Assembly: GCF_014207375.1 (NCBI RefSeq)
Contig: NZ_JACHEE010000007.1
Coordinates: 176,665 to 240,664 of the forward strand
Length of the DNA stretch: 64,000 bases
Direction: 5' to 3'
Source of the DNA: Arthrobacter sp. AZCC_0090
GTDB taxonomy: Bacteria > Actinomycetota > Actinomycetes > Actinomycetales > Micrococcaceae
Position numbers and translations under genes: made by a program. The notes below the pieces were generated by a model. That model saw nothing but the letters and a program-made list of their open reading frames with translations. It did not search any database and was not told the origin of the DNA. This document shows, one piece after another, positions 42,871 through 52,004 of the stretch; position 1 is the stretch's first letter; every line of letters starts with the position of its first letter.

Positions 42871-43473
42871 GGCCCACCTCACGTTGTCGGACAGGCGGCG
42901 CAGCTGATCGCGTCAACTGCGGACGTTGTATCGTGCGCCGGCATCATCCAGGGCTCCTGATCGCGTGATGAGGACTACGCGAACGCCCTTGGCGCATACG
43001 CCGTACCTCGTGCGATTCGCCGTCGTCGGCGCAGCATGCGCGGGAGTCCCCGGAGCCATCGCCGGTCTGATTCTGACTTGCTCACCTGGCTTTGCGGCCT
43101 TCGAATGGCGATAGCGAGCGATCCGATTGCAAGACCTACGAGGGCCCCGGCGAGCATGGCAGGAAGCGCTAGCTCGACGACCGCGACCGGGGCCGTGAGC
43201 GCATACCCTTCTAGCTCGGCCGAAAAGGGGAAGGCTGCAATGTCTACTCTAAATCTCTACCTTCTCGATAACGAAGGATTTCGAGAATGACTCGAAACGA
43301 GAATCCCACGGCTCTGTCGCTTGTGAATCACAGCGATAAGTGGCGGCATTTTCGCAACGCTAAATGTCACCCTTGGTGCCCGTTAGCCGAACGTCGGCCG
43401 GCCAACGATCACGGGACACAGACGCTGCTCCGTGGTTCGCCACACCAATTGACGCTACCGCTAGGCTCAGTGC
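42871..43473. other. Degraded stretch with repeat copy 2
   Basis: About 600 bases without a confident gene. Around 42968-43114 a short frame, LVRFAVVGAACAGVPGAIAG then LILTCSPGFAAFE, looks like the N-terminal helix of a membrane protein that is then interrupted. The dispersed repeat copy 2 lies at 43323-43390. Confidence 0.4.
43323..43390 (+). repeat. Dispersed repeat, copy 2
   Basis: The outer blocks match copy 1 at 38631-38674 with one mismatch each (GTGAATCACAGCGATAA; CCCTTGGTGCCCGTTAGCCG), with 24 additional bases between them. Its first bases form TGTGAATCACA, a perfect 11-base palindrome around one base, which copy 1 has lost. Confidence 0.55.
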
Positions 43474-43692
43474 ATGGCCACCAGGGATTGGAAGCAGCCG
43501 ACCAAAGTGCAAGCCGTGTTTATGGGCCTTTTCGCTGTGTTACTGTTCGCCAGCAACCTGTACGCCGTGCTTGCAGAGGGTGCCAAAGCGACAGTCTGGT
43601 ACTGGGTCGTGCAGGCTTTGGACCTAGCTCTGTTGGCCTTCAGTTTCTGGTGGTACCACCGAGCCGCGAAGAATCCACCAGCGCAAAGCTAG
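43474..43692 (+). CDS. Small two-helix membrane protein, function unknown
   Basis: A 72-residue protein: basic start MATRDWKQPTKVQ, helix AVFMGLFAVLLFASNLYAVL, then WYWVVQALDLALLAFSFWWY and a polar tail. TAGGCT at 43462-43467 ends 6 bases before the ATG, and there is no Shine-Dalgarno, which suits a leaderless mRNA. No family recognised. Confidence 0.6.
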   Translation: MATRDWKQPTKVQAVFMGLFAVLLFASNLYAVLAEGAKATVWYWVVQALDLALLAFSFWWYHRAAKNPPAQS

Positions 43693-43952
43693 GGCTTCAC
43701 GGCAAAGCTGTATGGTGGTACCCCTCTCATCCCGACGACCCGGACTACCGCCCGGCTGGCGGTGGTGCCGCTGGCAGCTTGCGATCCCCAGTCCACGACA
43801 ACGCGCTGCCTGACTTCAACAGTCATTCCCTTATGCCGCTCAACCGTCCCGTCACCCGCTGCGCGGGCTGACGGTTTGAGACCCTTTCCCTCACGAATCA
43901 GAGCAAGAAACCGTGCGCCCTCAGGCGAATCCAAACGTCGATACATAACCAC
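43689..43952 (-). pseudogene. Possible remnant of a transposase-like DNA-binding N-terminus
   Basis: From 43952 the minus strand reads MVMYRRLDSPEGARFLALIR, EGKGLKPSARAAG, a style I associate with the helix-turn-helix start of IS30-type or related transposases in Arthrobacter. After that point the frame no longer gives a sensible continuation. The call rests on memory of one short motif. Confidence 0.3.
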
Positions 43953-44002
43953 AGCCCCTAATACAGGCGTTGCTTCGACCGACAGAATCCGGGGTGCCCT
44001 AA

Positions 44003-44116
44003 ACGCTACACGCCAACCCCAGAGATACGAGCCCGGCCCGCCGCCTCTGCCAAGGCCACGGCTTTGTCTTGGAAACCCCGGATCAGGTGTTCCGGTTCTT
44101 GATGCATCCGTTCTAG
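44003..44116 (+). pseudogene. C-terminal fragment of a GNAT acetyltransferase
   Basis: The 37-residue frame after an in-frame TAA reads TLHANPRDTSPARRLCQGHG, FVLETPDQVFRFLMHPF and then TAG. It matches the last part of the intact GNAT at 37483 (SPARRLYERHGFVLETEDPV). The rest of the domain is absent. Confidence 0.6.
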
Positions 44117-44240
44117 AGCCACTGTTCCCATACCGTTAATTTGAGCCGCACTAGTCCGTCATGGTTGTACCCGTTGCTACCCACCGGCCCCCTCGCCTCA
44201 CAAGTTCGGCCAGGGAACCCTGCCTGCGTGGGCCCAGAGT

Positions 44241-44264
44241 GCCGTTTTGGACGCTCAAAACGGC
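44241..44264 (-). terminator. Hairpin after the monooxygenase operon
   Basis: GCCGTTTT and AAAACGGC are perfect 8-base arms around 8 loop bases, 25 bases beyond the minus-strand stop at 44289. The stem ends in an A/T run, as in classical terminators. Confidence 0.6.
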
Positions 44265-44288
44265 GTTTACGAAGCAAACGATGAAGGT

Positions 44289-45686
44289 TCAAAGCTGCAC
44301 CGGCTCCAGCGACTCTGAGCGCACCGGCGTCGCGAGACCCAGGTTCTCGCGGAGGGTCGAGCCGGCGTACTCCGTCGGGTACACGCCGCGTTCCTGCAGC
44401 TCGGGCACCAGATGGTTCACGATGTCATCCAGGCCCGTGGGAATGAGCCATGGCGAGATGTTGAAGCCGTCCACGGCACCCACCCGTGCGTATTCGGCGA
44501 GGGTGTCGGCCACGGCTGTGTAGGATCCCGTGAAGGTCGCGTCCACCCTGGAGGTCCGCGAGCTCACGAACTGCCGGATGGACAGCCCTTTCTCCTTGGC
44601 CTCGGCGCGCCACTGCTCGGCGAGTTGCCGGGCCTTGGCACCGTGGAAGCCGCTACCACGCGTCTCCGAGGTCTCCTCCACCACCGGATCGATCTCCGGA
44701 AGCGGACCATCGGGATCGTAGGCAGACAGCTCCCGGCCCCAGAACTGTTCGAGATACGCAACCGCCTGCTGCGGCCCGATCTGCAGGCTGCGAACCCACT
44801 CCTTCTTCTCGCGTGCTTCCTCCTCGGTCGCCGCGAGGATGAACTCGCTGGCAGGCATGATCTGGACGTCGTTGGCGCCCCGTCCGGCAGCCAGGGTGCG
44901 CGAGACGATATCGAAGCGGAACTCCACGGCGTCGTCGAACTTCGGGTGTGCCGAGAAGATGACATCCGCTTGCCGGGCGGCGAAGTCGCGGCCTTCCGGG
45001 GAGTCGCCGGCTTGGAACAACACAGGCCGGTACTGGGCGCTGCGCGGCAGCCGGGGCGTGACGTCCACGGAATAGTGCCGCCCCGAGTGGTGCACGCTCC
45101 GCGCATGGCCGGGAACCGCCCACGAATCCGCGGAAACGGACGAGGAAACCGCCCCCTCCTCCCACGAATCCCAGATCCTCTTGGCCGTCTCCACGAAGGC
45201 TTCGGCATGGACATAGCGATCGGCATGGTCCAGATAGCCGCCCCGACGGAAGTTGGCCCCGGTCCAGGCATTGTCCGTGGTCACGACGTTCCAGGCCGCG
45301 CGGCCGCCGGAGAGCAAGTCGAGCGAGGCGAGCCTGTGCGCGAGGTCGGCGGGATCGTTGTACGTGGTGTTCTGCGTGGCCACGAGCCCGATGTTGGACG
45401 TCACCGACGCGAGCGCCGCGAGCATCGTCTGCGCGTCCGGCCTACCGGCCACATCCAAGGCGTGGGGACGGCCGAGGTGCTCACGCAAGCGCAGGCCCTC
45501 GCCCAGGAAGAAGGCCGCGAACAGCCCGCGCTCGGCGGTCTGGGCGATCCTCCGGAACGACTCAAAATCGGTCTGCGAACCGGATTCGGGCGCCTTCCAG
45601 ATGGTGCCGGAATTGACGCCTTGGAAGAAGATTCCGAACTGGATCTTCCCGCTCGGCTGGAATTTAGCACGGTTGTGCTGTGTCAT
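44289..45686 (-). CDS. NtaA/SnaA/DszA-family FMN-dependent monooxygenase
   Basis: A 465-residue enzyme of the large luciferase-like subgroup: GIFFQGVNSGTIWKAPESGS, FFLGEGLRL, LGLV-type strand NIGLVATQNTTYNDPADLAH, RAAWNVVTTDNAWTGANFRR and LFQAGDSPEGRDFAARQADV. These words are typical of nitrilotriacetate and dibenzothiophene-sulfone monooxygenases, which use FMNH2. It is the last gene of a seven-gene operon with an ABC importer, so oxidation of an imported organosulfur or similar compound is likely. No flavin reductase gene is in the operon. Confidence 0.9.
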   Translation of the reverse strand: MTQHNRAKFQPSGKIQFGIFFQGVNSGTIWKAPESGSQTDFESFRRIAQTAERGLFAAFFLGEGLRLREHLGRPHALDVAGRPDAQTMLAALASVTSNIGLVATQNTTYNDPADLAHRLASLDLLSGGRAAWNVVTTDNAWTGANFRRGGYLDHADRYVHAEAFVETAKRIWDSWEEGAVSSSVSADSWAVPGHARSVHHSGRHYSVDVTPRLPRSAQYRPVLFQAGDSPEGRDFAARQADVIFSAHPKFDDAVEFRFDIVSRTLAAGRGANDVQIMPASEFILAATEEEAREKKEWVRSLQIGPQQAVAYLEQFWGRELSAYDPDGPLPEIDPVVEETSETRGSGFHGAKARQLAEQWRAEAKEKGLSIRQFVSSRTSRVDATFTGSYTAVADTLAEYARVGAVDGFNISPWLIPTGLDDIVNHLVPELQERGVYPTEYAGSTLRENLGLATPVRSESLEPVQL

Positions 45687-45695
45687 GTTCTCTCC

Positions 45696-46901
45696 TCAGT
45701 TTTCCGAGCCAACGACGGCGGCGCCCGCCGCCGCGCCCAAGCCCGCCGACGCGCCCACTTGCCCGTAACGGCTCACAGGACGATCCAAGCCCAGCAATTC
45801 CCGGAACGTGCCCTGGGCAACGGGCTTCAGTACCCCGCGACGCCGTAGCTCGGGCAGCACCAACTGCGCCAGCTCCTCGAGCTCTACGTCCAGCACCGCC
45901 GGATGCAGCCGAACGCCGTCGGCCACCGCAAGCAGCTCGGCAAGGAAGTCCACCAGTTCCGCGGCCGTGCCGACAAAACGCGCACGCGAACTGGACCACG
46001 GAGTGAACGCGTCCAGTTCGGCGAGCCGCGCTGACGCGCTCTGCCCGCGCGAGTCAAGGACGACGTCGAGCTCTGCCACTACCGCCGCGCCTCCCGCAAG
46101 AGTCGGACCGCCCCCAACAACGGCGCCGCCCCCAGCAATAGCCCGACGTACCTCCGCCAGCTCCGCGGCGAGCAGCGAAGGCGTCGGAGCGGACACCAGC
46201 ACCACATCGGCGTCCGAAGGAAGCAAGCCAGCCTGCGCAACTACTGGCAACTGCCCCTGCGGGGGTCGCGGAATGATCGAGGGTCCCTTTACGGAATATC
46301 CGGGCCCTGCGAAATCCGATGGTGTCTCGAAGTCGACGTAATGGAGTTTGTCGACGTCAAGGTACCGCCCGGTGGCCACGTCGCGGATCACGGCGTCGTC
46401 CTCCCAGGAATCCCAAAGCCGCCTGCTCACCTCCACCGACGCCGCAGCCTCATGCACCAGCGCGGCACCGTCCACAAAAGAGCGCCCGACGGCGGCAGCC
46501 TCCTCCGCGGACCCGCTCGCCGCGACGAGCCAACCGGCCCGTCCGCCCGAGACGTAATCCAAACTCGCCAGCTGCGTGGCGACGTGGAAGGGCTCGGTGT
46601 AGACCGTGTCCACTTCAGGGACCAGCACGATGGAACTCGTCACCGGCCCGGCGAAGGCGGCCCGCTGCAAGGCGTTCAGACGGCCGGCAACGTCACGTCC
46701 AGAACTCACGGGCCCATCGGCGAACGTCGCCACATGAAACCCGGCCGACTCCGCGGCCAACGCCGTGCTCCGGATTCGCGCACCGTTCAGCAGCTCATCC
46801 GGGGCATGCCGGGCATGGCGCCAGGCGGCTGGGTGGGCCCCGTCGCCGTCGAGCTCCAGGGCCAAGAATCCGGGGCGGCCTGGACGAGGGATGCCGCTCA
46901 T
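45696..46901 (-). CDS. LLM-class flavin-dependent oxidoreductase
   Basis: A 401-residue luciferase-family protein: FLALELDGDGAHPAAWR, then AESAGFHVATFADGP, LVPEVDTVYTEPFHVATQLA, SLDYVSGGRAGWLVAASGSA and VSRRLWDSWEDDAVIRD. The sequence is rich in Ala and Gly and more divergent than its neighbours. The start overlaps the DUF1684 gene stop by 4 bases; the NtaA-type gene follows after 9 bases. Confidence 0.87.
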   Translation of the reverse strand: MSGIPRPGRPGFLALELDGDGAHPAAWRHARHAPDELLNGARIRSTALAAESAGFHVATFADGPVSSGRDVAGRLNALQRAAFAGPVTSSIVLVPEVDTVYTEPFHVATQLASLDYVSGGRAGWLVAASGSAEEAAAVGRSFVDGAALVHEAAASVEVSRRLWDSWEDDAVIRDVATGRYLDVDKLHYVDFETPSDFAGPGYSVKGPSIIPRPPQGQLPVVAQAGLLPSDADVVLVSAPTPSLLAAELAEVRRAIAGGGAVVGGGPTLAGGAAVVAELDVVLDSRGQSASARLAELDAFTPWSSSRARFVGTAAELVDFLAELLAVADGVRLHPAVLDVELEELAQLVLPELRRRGVLKPVAQGTFRELLGLDRPVSRYGQVGASAGLGAAAGAAVVGSEN

Positions 46902-47746
46902 TGTTGTTCCTGCCTTTCGTAAGGGATCTGTTCGCCGGCTTCAATGGCCAAGGCCAGCCGGTTTTCTGCAGGCGGCAGCGGGCAAGTGGCGAGGTCCGTG
47001 TAGGCGCACGGCAGGTTGACCGCACGGTTGAAGTCGAGCACCACGGATCCGTCGGCATTCGGGACGACGGTGAGCGAGCGATTCGCCGTGTAGGTGGTCT
47101 TGCCCGAGGTCGCATCCGTGAACAACACCGAGAGCGTGCCCGGGGCATGTCCATTGAAGGCCGTGAGGAGCAAATCCTGGCCCGCGAGCGTGAAATGGAG
47201 CTCGCCGGGCGCCTCGTAGACGTGCTGGATGCCCTCGACGGCGGCACCAACCGTAGTGGGACGGGGCACCTCGAACGGCACGAACGTACCGCTCACGGCG
47301 AACGAAGCATCCGGCGCGTATGCCGGTGTGCCGCGGTACTCATTGAGCAGCGGGTTCCCGGGATGCCGAGGGCGGACGATGTACTCGCCGCCGCGCTTGG
47401 CCAGCTCGACGACGGCGTCCCCCACCTTGAGGTTGAGGCCGTCCCGTTCCGCGATCGGGCCGAAAGTGACGGTGGTCCCGACGCCGTCGGGGTTGAGTTC
47501 GTGGCCGTCCCGAAGCAGGCTTTCGCCTGCCCCCAAAACCACGGTGACGACGTCGTTCTCCACACTCCACGTGCCGGGCACCCCGTCCAGTGAAGCGGCT
47601 GCTGAGCCAAGCCAATGCAGGTGGGTGACGGCGAGGAATCCGTGCGGATCGGCGCGGAGGCGCTCGTGCGCGGCGTGCCACTCCCGCCACTCGGCGGCGA
47701 AGGCCGCCGGCGTCGAGGCCTGCAGCGTTTCAGTGGGCGTAGGCAT
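46898..47746 (-). CDS. DUF1684 family protein
   Basis: The 282-residue soluble protein follows the DUF1684 pattern: EWREWHAAHERLRADPHGFL, HWLGSA, and near the end DFNRAVNLPCAYTDLATCPL, PPAENRLALAIEAGE. DUF1684 proteins have no defined activity. Its place inside a monooxygenase-ABC operon, overlapping the upstream gene by 17 bases and the downstream gene by 4, suggests a step in the same pathway. ATG 47746 is the first codon that gives the conserved N-terminus. Confidence 0.88.
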   Translation of the reverse strand: MPTPTETLQASTPAAFAAEWREWHAAHERLRADPHGFLAVTHLHWLGSAAASLDGVPGTWSVENDVVTVVLGAGESLLRDGHELNPDGVGTTVTFGPIAERDGLNLKVGDAVVELAKRGGEYIVRPRHPGNPLLNEYRGTPAYAPDASFAVSGTFVPFEVPRPTTVGAAVEGIQHVYEAPGELHFTLAGQDLLLTAFNGHAPGTLSVLFTDATSGKTTYTANRSLTVVPNADGSVVLDFNRAVNLPCAYTDLATCPLPPAENRLALAIEAGEQIPYERQEQQ

Positions 47747-48890
47747 TGTTTCTCCTGTGATTGATGTGGTCTGCGGTGACGGCTCCGGCCGCGTCAGGCG
47801 AGGTGGCTCCAGCGAATTCCGGGCGGCCTCCGTAAGGATCCGCAGGCTCCCACAGGGTGGTGGGCGCGGCAGCGCGGACAGCCGGGATGACCTCGAGCGC
47901 GAACCGCTCCAGGATCTCCAGTTGCTGCTCGAAAGGCAGCGTGGTGGGCAAGGAAATGGATTGCAGATCGTGCCCATACAGCGCGTGATAGCTCAGGAGT
48001 TTGTCGATGACCTGTTCCGGGCTGCCCACCAGCGCAGGCCCTTCAGCCACGGCGTGGTCGATGTCCCGGAACGGCGAATTGTTGCCCGGCACATTGCGTC
48101 GAATCGTCAGGGCCTCGTAGACCGGCCCGAACTGGCGCTTGGCTTCCTGGGTGGTGTCGGCAATGAACACTCCGCCGGCGCCGGAACCCGAACCGAGGTA
48201 CTGGTGCCGCGGATCATGCCCGTGGCGTTCGTATTCCTCGCGGTAGTGGTCGATCAGGATCTTGTAGTTCTCGCGAGGCTGGATGGCATTGGCGGTGAAC
48301 AGCGGGTCTCCCCACTGGCCGGCGAGCGCGGCCGAAGTCAAGGTTGTAGCCGAGCCGTGCCAAATCCGCGGCGAACCGGCAAACGGTCGCGGCGTCGTCG
48401 TGGTCGCTTCGGTCAATGCGGGCCGGAAGCGGCCGGACCAAGTGACGCCTTCCTCCCGCCACAGCCGCCGCAACAAGCCATACTTTTCGGCGAGCAGCTC
48501 CCACTGATCATCGAGGGAAAGCCCAAACAAGGGGTACTGCAGCACTTCGTTGCCCTTGCCGATCACGAGTTCCAGGCGGCCCCGGCTCAACTGGTCGATG
48601 GTGGCGTAGTCTTCGGCAACCCGCACTGGATCGAGCACCGACAAAACGGTGACGCCGGTCTGCAGCCGAATGCGGGTGGTGACGGCCGCGATCGCGGCGA
48701 GGACCGTCGTCGGGGACGAAGAGATGAATTCTCCGGCGTGCCGCTCCCCCACCGCGAAACTGTCAAAACCCAGCTCCTCGGCCCGGCGGGCAGTGTGTAC
48801 CACCTGGTTGAGCCGCTCCGCCGTCGAGACAATTTCCCCGGTTACCGGGTTCTTCAGGTGCGGAATGATATCGAGGACCTGGAACTTCAC
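47730..48890 (-). CDS. LLM-class flavin-dependent oxidoreductase
   Basis: A 386-residue luciferase-family enzyme: FQVLDIIPHLKNPVTGEIVS, ELGFDSFAVGERHAGEFISS, TGVTVLSVLDPVRVAEDYAT, IDQLSRGRLELVIGKGNEVL. It uses reduced flavin and oxygen; substrate unknown. The ATG overlaps the stop of the binding-protein gene by 4 bases. Confidence 0.9.
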   Translation of the reverse strand: MKFQVLDIIPHLKNPVTGEIVSTAERLNQVVHTARRAEELGFDSFAVGERHAGEFISSSPTTVLAAIAAVTTRIRLQTGVTVLSVLDPVRVAEDYATIDQLSRGRLELVIGKGNEVLQYPLFGLSLDDQWELLAEKYGLLRRLWREEGVTWSGRFRPALTEATTTTPRPFAGSPRIWHGSATTLTSAALAGQWGDPLFTANAIQPRENYKILIDHYREEYERHGHDPRHQYLGSGSGAGGVFIADTTQEAKRQFGPVYEALTIRRNVPGNNSPFRDIDHAVAEGPALVGSPEQVIDKLLSYHALYGHDLQSISLPTTLPFEQQLEILERFALEVIPAVRAAAPTTLWEPADPYGGRPEFAGATSPDAAGAVTADHINHRRNNAYAH

Positions 48891-49873
48891 TTCGCACCAG
48901 CCCGAAACGTTGCCTCAGTAACGGTCTTGGATTCCGGCAGGGCTTCTTCCGAAAGGCCCCAGCGATCCAAGACCTTGCCGTAGGAGCCGTCTTTGATAGC
49001 CGAATTCAGGGCGTCCGTAATAGCGGGAGCCAGGCCGTTGCCCTTGAGGGTGGTGGCCGCGACGAGGGTCTCGGAGGGCCAGCCCGCGTTCACCTTCCCC
49101 ACCACTTTCAAGTCGTTCCGGGTGTTCTCCCGATAGGACACCGACGGGTAAGGCGCGATATTCAAGTCCGTCCGGCCGGAGGAGAGCGCGAGGATGGTGT
49201 CTGCGTCGGAGGAGTAGTACTGCAGGGTCGCCGGAGCCTTGCCGCGGGACTCGAGGTCCTTGTTCCAGGCCAGGAGGATCTTCTCCTGGTTGGTTCCCGA
49301 GCCCACCGAGACCTTCAGCCCCGAGATGTCGTCCGCGCCCTTGATGTTGTAGGTGGACGACTTCTTGGCTTCAAAGCCCATGTACGCGGCACGGTAGCTG
49401 GAGAAGTCGAACAGTTTCACCCGGTCCTTGTTGATGCCCACGTTCGAGAACACGGCTTCGAAGTCCCCGGACTGTGTCTTGAGCGGCCAGTTCTCCCACG
49501 AAGTGACCTGTACGTCCAGCGCGAGGCCCAGCTTGTCCGCCACCAACTGCGCGATGTCCACTTCGACGCCGATCGGTGTCTTGTCATCTGTGGCATGGAA
49601 GGACAGCGGAATGGATCCGGCCGTGGTGGCAACGGTCAGTTTGCCGTCTTTGCCGATCGCAGTGGGAACCGCGGCTGCCGCGGCTGGATCCTTTTGCGCC
49701 CGGATACGATTCTGCTCCGGTGAGGTGTTGTAGACGACGCCGTTGCGGGCGGCGCTTGCGGACGGGCTGGACCCTGCCGCCGAGGCGCCCGGGTCGGAGC
49801 AAGCAGCGAGCGCCGGGAGTACGACGGCGGGCAGCACCGCGAGCGCCAAGAGTTTGGTTTTGATGCGAATCAT
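48887..49873 (-). CDS. Amino-acid-type ABC substrate-binding lipoprotein
   Basis: A 328-residue lipoprotein with lipobox LAAC (Cys25) and an SBP_bac_3 domain: TTAGSIPLSFHATDDKTPIG, EVDIAQLVADKLGLALDV, FEAVFSNVGINKDRVKLFDF and VGSGTNQEKILLAWN. It lies between the ATPase gene (12-base gap) and the monooxygenase genes. The orphan protein at 35489 is a close paralogue. In this setting the ligand could be a sulfur-containing amino acid or similar small polar compound. Confidence 0.92.
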   Translation of the reverse strand: MIRIKTKLLALAVLPAVVLPALAACSDPGASAAGSSPSASAARNGVVYNTSPEQNRIRAQKDPAAAAAVPTAIGKDGKLTVATTAGSIPLSFHATDDKTPIGVEVDIAQLVADKLGLALDVQVTSWENWPLKTQSGDFEAVFSNVGINKDRVKLFDFSSYRAAYMGFEAKKSSTYNIKGADDISGLKVSVGSGTNQEKILLAWNKDLESRGKAPATLQYYSSDADTILALSSGRTDLNIAPYPSVSYRENTRNDLKVVGKVNAGWPSETLVAATTLKGNGLAPAITDALNSAIKDGSYGKVLDRWGLSEEALPESKTVTEATFRAGAK

Positions 49874-49885
49874 GCGGGGGATTCC

Positions 49886-50680
49886 TCAGATGTTGAAAGC
49901 TGGTTCGATGACTTTGGAGAAGAAGCTGCGCGTGCGGGGTTCGCGGGGATTCGCGAAGATCTCCTGGGGACTGCCCTGCTCCACGATCTGGCCGTCGTCC
50001 ATAAAGACCACGGTGTCCGCCACGTCGCGGGCAAAGCCCATTTCGTGCGTGACGATGATCAACGTGGTGCCCGACGTGGCGAGTTCGCGGATCACGTCCA
50101 GGACCTCATTGACAAGCTCCGGATCCAGGGCCGACGTGGGTTCGTCGAAGAGCAGGATCTTGGGGTCAAGAGCGAGCGCCCGGGCGATGGCGACGCGCTG
50201 CTGCTGGCCGCCGGACAATTGCCGTGGATAGGCACCAGCCCGGTCCTTGAGGCCCACGCGCTCCAGAAGTTCCAGGGCACGCTTGCGCGCTTCGGTCTTG
50301 TTCCGGTGGAGCGCGACGACGGGTGCTTCGGTAACATTTTCCAGTGCGGTGAGGTGCGGGAACAGGTTGAAGTTCTGGAACACCATGCCGATGTCCGTCC
50401 GCTGCTTGAGGATGTCCTTTTCTCGCAGTTCGTGCAGTTTGTTCCCACGGACCTGGTAGCCCACCAATTGGCCGTCGATGGTGATGTACCCGCCGTCCAC
50501 TTTTTCCAAGTGGTTAATGGTCCGTAGCAGGGTGGACTTCCCGGAGCCGGAGGGTCCCACGATCACGGCGACTCCGCCTGGCGGAACCGTGAGGGATACA
50601 CCCTTGAGAACTTCAGTGCCCCCAAAAGACTTGCGGACGTTGGTGATTTCCACGTGGCCGCGGGTTGCAGCGGTACTCAT
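49886..50680 (-). CDS. Amino-acid-type ABC transporter ATPase (GlnQ-like)
   Basis: A 264-residue ATPase: Walker A GPSGSGKSTLL, Q-loop MVFQNFNLFPHLTALENV, signature LSGGQQQRVAIARAL, Walker B ILLFDEPTSALDPELV and switch VTHEMGFARDVAD. The wording is that of polar amino acid importers. It overlaps the permease stop by 4 bases. Confidence 0.95.
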   Translation of the reverse strand: MSTAATRGHVEITNVRKSFGGTEVLKGVSLTVPPGGVAVIVGPSGSGKSTLLRTINHLEKVDGGYITIDGQLVGYQVRGNKLHELREKDILKQRTDIGMVFQNFNLFPHLTALENVTEAPVVALHRNKTEARKRALELLERVGLKDRAGAYPRQLSGGQQQRVAIARALALDPKILLFDEPTSALDPELVNEVLDVIRELATSGTTLIIVTHEMGFARDVADTVVFMDDGQIVEQGSPQEIFANPREPRTRSFFSKVIEPAFNI

Positions 50681-51741
50681 CGGACGTCCTTCGCTCGGTC
50701 AGTGGTCACGGGTGCGTGGGTGGCAAAGAACTTCCTTGCCTTCTGCAGCGGGGTGAGCGGCAGGTTGCGGACGGCGCCCTTCGAGTAGTGGCGCTCGATG
50801 TAGTACTGGAAGACACTCAGGACCGAGGTAATCGCCACGTACCAGAGGGTCGCCACGAGGAGCAGCGGAAGGACCTGCTGGGTGCGGTTATAGATGACCT
50901 GCACGGTGTAGAAGAGCTCGGAATAGGCCAGGACGTAGACGATCGATGTTCCCTTGACCAGGCCGATGATCTCGTTGAAAGCGGTGGGCAGGATGGCCCG
51001 CATGGCCTGCGGCAACACAATCCTCGTGGAGCGTCGCCATGCCGGAATGCCCAGGGCCGCGGCTGCCTCGAGCTGGCCCTGATCCACCGAGAGAATGCCC
51101 CCTCGGATGATCTCCGCCGAGTACGCCGCCTGGTTGAGCGTCAGGCCCAGGACGGCCGCCGCGAATTGGCTGATGAGCGTGGTGGTCTGGACCTCGAAGA
51201 AGCGGATATCCGTGAAGGGGAGACCCAAGCTGATTTTCTCGTAGAGGTAGCCCAGGTTGTACCAAAGCAGCATCTGCACCAACAACGGCGTTGACCGGAA
51301 GATCCAGGAAAACGTCCAGGACACCGAAACCAGGAGCGGGGACGCGGAAAGCCTCATGAGTGCCAGGATGAAGCCGAGGACAAAGCCGAGCGCGCCGGAG
51401 ATGGCCGTCAGCTTCAGTGTCTCCACCAGGCCGTTCACCACGGACTGCGCGGTGAACCATTGCGCCACCACACCCCATTCCCAGCGCGGGTTGGTCGCTA
51501 GGGACCAGGCCACCGCGACGACGCCGAGCGCCACCAGGACGGTGCCTACCCAACGCCATGGTTGCCGGGCCGGGACCAGTTTGTAGCCGGAGTAGTCGGC
51601 TGCGGGCCGGGCGACGGCCCTGTGGGCTGCGGCACTCTGGGCAGCGTCCGCCGTCGGACTTTCCGCAACAGCGCCGGTGGGCGCCGGTTCCGGTGCAGAT
51701 TGCTGTGCGGACTGCGCCACTGTGGTTGCTGCTGAACTCAT
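50677..51741 (-). CDS. Amino-acid-type ABC transporter permease
   Basis: A 354-residue permease of the HisM/GlnP type. An unusually long polar N-terminus (about 65 residues rich in Ala, Gln, Pro and Thr) precedes the membrane part. The family signature is AAYSAEIIRGGILSVDQGQLEAAAALG, then RIVLPQAMRAILPTAFNEII. It is the first gene of the seven-gene operon and forms the channel, probably as a homodimer since only one permease gene is present. Confidence 0.93.
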   Translation of the reverse strand: MSSAATTVAQSAQQSAPEPAPTGAVAESPTADAAQSAAAHRAVARPAADYSGYKLVPARQPWRWVGTVLVALGVVAVAWSLATNPRWEWGVVAQWFTAQSVVNGLVETLKLTAISGALGFVLGFILALMRLSASPLLVSVSWTFSWIFRSTPLLVQMLLWYNLGYLYEKISLGLPFTDIRFFEVQTTTLISQFAAAVLGLTLNQAAYSAEIIRGGILSVDQGQLEAAAALGIPAWRRSTRIVLPQAMRAILPTAFNEIIGLVKGTSIVYVLAYSELFYTVQVIYNRTQQVLPLLLVATLWYVAITSVLSVFQYYIERHYSKGAVRNLPLTPLQKARKFFATHAPVTTDRAKDVR

Positions 51742-51860
51742 GCGCCACCTCGCTTCGTATCGCTTGTCTTATCGGATGGCTGCCAATCTAGGGGCGCGTT
51801 CGAAGCGGCCGCAAGACGGATTTTTGCACTTCTTCACGGGGCTTAATGGCGCTTCGCGCC

Positions 51861-51874
51861 GCTTCATATGAAGC
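51861..51874. promoter_or_regulatory. Perfect 14-bp palindrome in the divergent region
   Basis: GCTTCATATGAAGC reads the same on both strands. It lies 119 bases from the permease start and 130 bases from the FAD-protein start, a plausible operator for the divergent ABC-monooxygenase operon. A second CATATG follows at 51876. Confidence 0.45.
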
Positions 51875-52004
51875 CATATGAGTCGGTTCTTTGCGCCTTT
51901 TGACGCGCCATGTCGCGGGGTGAACGGCGGTTACCCGGGCCTCGACCGAAGCCCCAAAGCATCCCTAGGCTCGGGTACCACCAGCCACCGCCACAGGAGT
52001 TGCC

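Noticed and set aside
38631..43390. Integron attC sites, suggested by GTTAGCC in the dispersed repeat
   Set aside because: The required GTTRRRY core and inverted partner are absent, and no integrase gene is seen.
46319..48983. Long plus-strand open frames of 424 and 584 codons
   Set aside because: Both are antisense to the DUF1684 and luciferase-type genes and have biased, repetitive composition.
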